Positions 62,870 through 64,000 of a stretch of 64,000 nt of DNA are shown one piece after another. How positions within the stretch are numbered: the stretch's first letter is position 1; every line of letters begins with the position of its first letter. Origin of the DNA: Ilex aquifolium (Eukaryota > Streptophyta > Magnoliopsida > Aquifoliales > Aquifoliaceae); NCBI GenBank assembly GCA_951799425.1, contig OX637391.1, positions 46,719,069-46,783,068 on the forward strand. The letters run 5' to 3'. The notes beneath the pieces are model-generated. The model was not told the origin of the DNA and made no database searches. It was given only the letters and a program-made list of their open reading frames with translations. The translations under genes were made by a program, and so were the position numbers.

Positions 62870-63340
62870 CTCAACTCACCACAACAATTGGTTTTGGACC
62901 TACAAAAAGGGAATTTGAAATCAGTGTATATCTACTGGATTACCTGATCACCTGCATAAACACCATGATAGCCAATGAACATTCCTGATTTAGCACTGAA
63001 ACCAGAGGAAACAAAGCACTAAACTTCACTTATTTTGTGCATACTATTCGGGCTGCACACGGATGCGGATATATCATATAGTTTAATATTTTACAAGAAT
63101 ACAAATATAGTTGTTCATATTAAGATTATGTGCTTCATCCATAACATCGAATAGGTTACATTCTGAGCTAAAACAATGGTCCCCCCTTCTGCTTTCAAAT
63201 GAGGGAACAACAATCCTTGTGCAACAACTGGTGTCTCCAAGAGTAGATAGACTGTAAGAATGTGACACGTCGCTAGCCTGCTACTGACCTGGAAAAGACA
63301 TTGTCACCATCATTTGCACCTGAGTCTGAAACCAGAGCAA
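62870..63340 (-). other. Possible small exons of an unidentified minus-strand gene
   Basis: On the minus strand several acceptor/donor-bounded pieces look protein-like. TTTCAG|...|GTCAGT at about 63329-63291 is one. CTTACAG (near 63253) is followed by LLLETPVVAQGLLFPHLKAE and GGTIVLAQN to a GTAACC donor. Near 62990-62945 is KSGMFIGYHGVYAGDQ before GTAATC, and near 62909-62889 is GPKPIVV before GTGAGT. The phases do not all agree, and no family is recognised, so the model is tentative. Confidence 0.25.
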
Positions 63341-63795
63341 ACAGTAGCGGAGAATCAGCTAGTTAACTATAAGAAACAGATCAAAAGTACACAATCCAGA
63401 AAGAATCCTATCATCATAGTCAAAGTCAAAATTCTGCTGAAACATCCGTGATTAAAATTAATTGGCACATCAGAAAAGCAGGCACCATTGTTGGAACTTC
63501 TAGCACTGTAAAATCCAACACAGAACCATTCATCATACTATACAAGAACATTGATGCAGAAGAAACCCTCAGCTTCATCTAAGTGAAATCCTTGTTCTTT
63601 CTCTTTCAAAATGTCACAACAGGTATATTGATGCCTGCCAAAGTAAGAAAGTATACCTTTAAAGCTCAAGAAATTGGGGACTATATCAAATATATTAAGC
63701 ATTTCAGTCTGCCGACATATTGATTTCACCTGATCTTCTGGTCCTAGGACCACAATATTTCTTAAGGCTTCCAGTTATCCTTTTCTCTATAGCTA
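63341..63795. other. Unassigned
   Basis: A 71-codon minus-strand frame (63753-63538) has no recognisable motif and could be intron of the tentative gene to its left. Confidence 0.3.
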
Positions 63796-64000
63796 GAATT
63801 AGGTCTGTCAAAATCCGACACGACACGATTAACCGACACGAATTAAGCAGGTTTGGGTAAGATCTTAACGGGTTTAGATGATAAACGAGTTGACACGTCA
63901 GACAAGTTTAATAAATGGGTCGTATTTAGGTGAGACCCTTTTTTTTCTGTCAAACTATTTATCACACGTTTACCCGTTTAAATAAAATTAATATAATAAT
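63796..64000. mobile_element. Start of a non-autonomous element with CCGACACGACACGATT end
   Basis: TTAGGTCTGTCAAAATCCGA followed by CACGACACGATTAACC is the characteristic terminus of a widespread plant hAT-like family. GTTGACACG and TTTACCCGTTT words follow. The other end is outside the window. Related words occur at 42420-42545. Confidence 0.5.

Overview
The window is nuclear DNA of a flowering plant, most likely a eudicot. It is AT-rich, its genes have introns, and it is packed with plant-type transposable elements (MuDR-like, hAT-like, Copia, chromovirus-like Gypsy, L1 and RTE LINEs, foldback elements and MITEs). No species can be named from the sequence alone.

Three host genes can be assembled with intact splice junctions and unbroken frames. 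(1) An A-type iron-sulfur assembly protein (IscA-like 1, mitochondrial type) lies on the + strand at 5880-7617 in three exons. (2) A membrane-anchored dual-specificity (CX5R) phosphatase lies on the - strand, with exon 1 at 22660-23203 and exon 2 at 10460-10644; its 12-kb intron splits the catalytic loop. (3) An Sfp-type 4'-phosphopantetheinyl transferase lies on the + strand at 58342-61970 in five exons. A fourth, unrecognised last exon with a poly-Ala tail is on the - strand at 39905-40174, and possible small exons lie on the - strand near 62870-63340.

Layout: 1-1697 is the N-terminal part of a decayed MuDR-type transposase (-), cut by the window start. 1906-5848 is a run of MITE and foldback elements ending about 30 bp before the IscA-like start codon. 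5880-7920 is the IscA-like gene. 10460-23203 is the phosphatase gene; its intron holds a decayed Copia element (11573-17250, + strand, itself carrying a 339-bp hAT-like MITE), a second hAT-like element (17894-18533) and a GAAACG-rich repeat. 24250-28100 holds a non-coding GC-richer repeat and a probable Gypsy solo LTR. 28299-32963 is a TNT1-like Copia element (-) with both LTRs. 33652-34054 is a 5'-truncated RTE LINE with a perfect 16-bp target duplication. 34572-39238 is a decayed Gypsy chromovirus-like element (-). 40685-42714 holds three MITE-type elements. 44500-46000 is largely non-coding repeat. 47798-49930 is a decayed multi-exon transposon ORF of the DUF1985-like type with an acidic coiled coil. 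50530-57000 is a nearly full-length but mutated L1 LINE (-). 57900-58130 is a SINE-like repeat. The phosphopantetheinyl transferase gene follows.

The host genes show no functional link to each other. Only the three host genes look functional; all transposon coding regions seen here carry stops or frameshifts.
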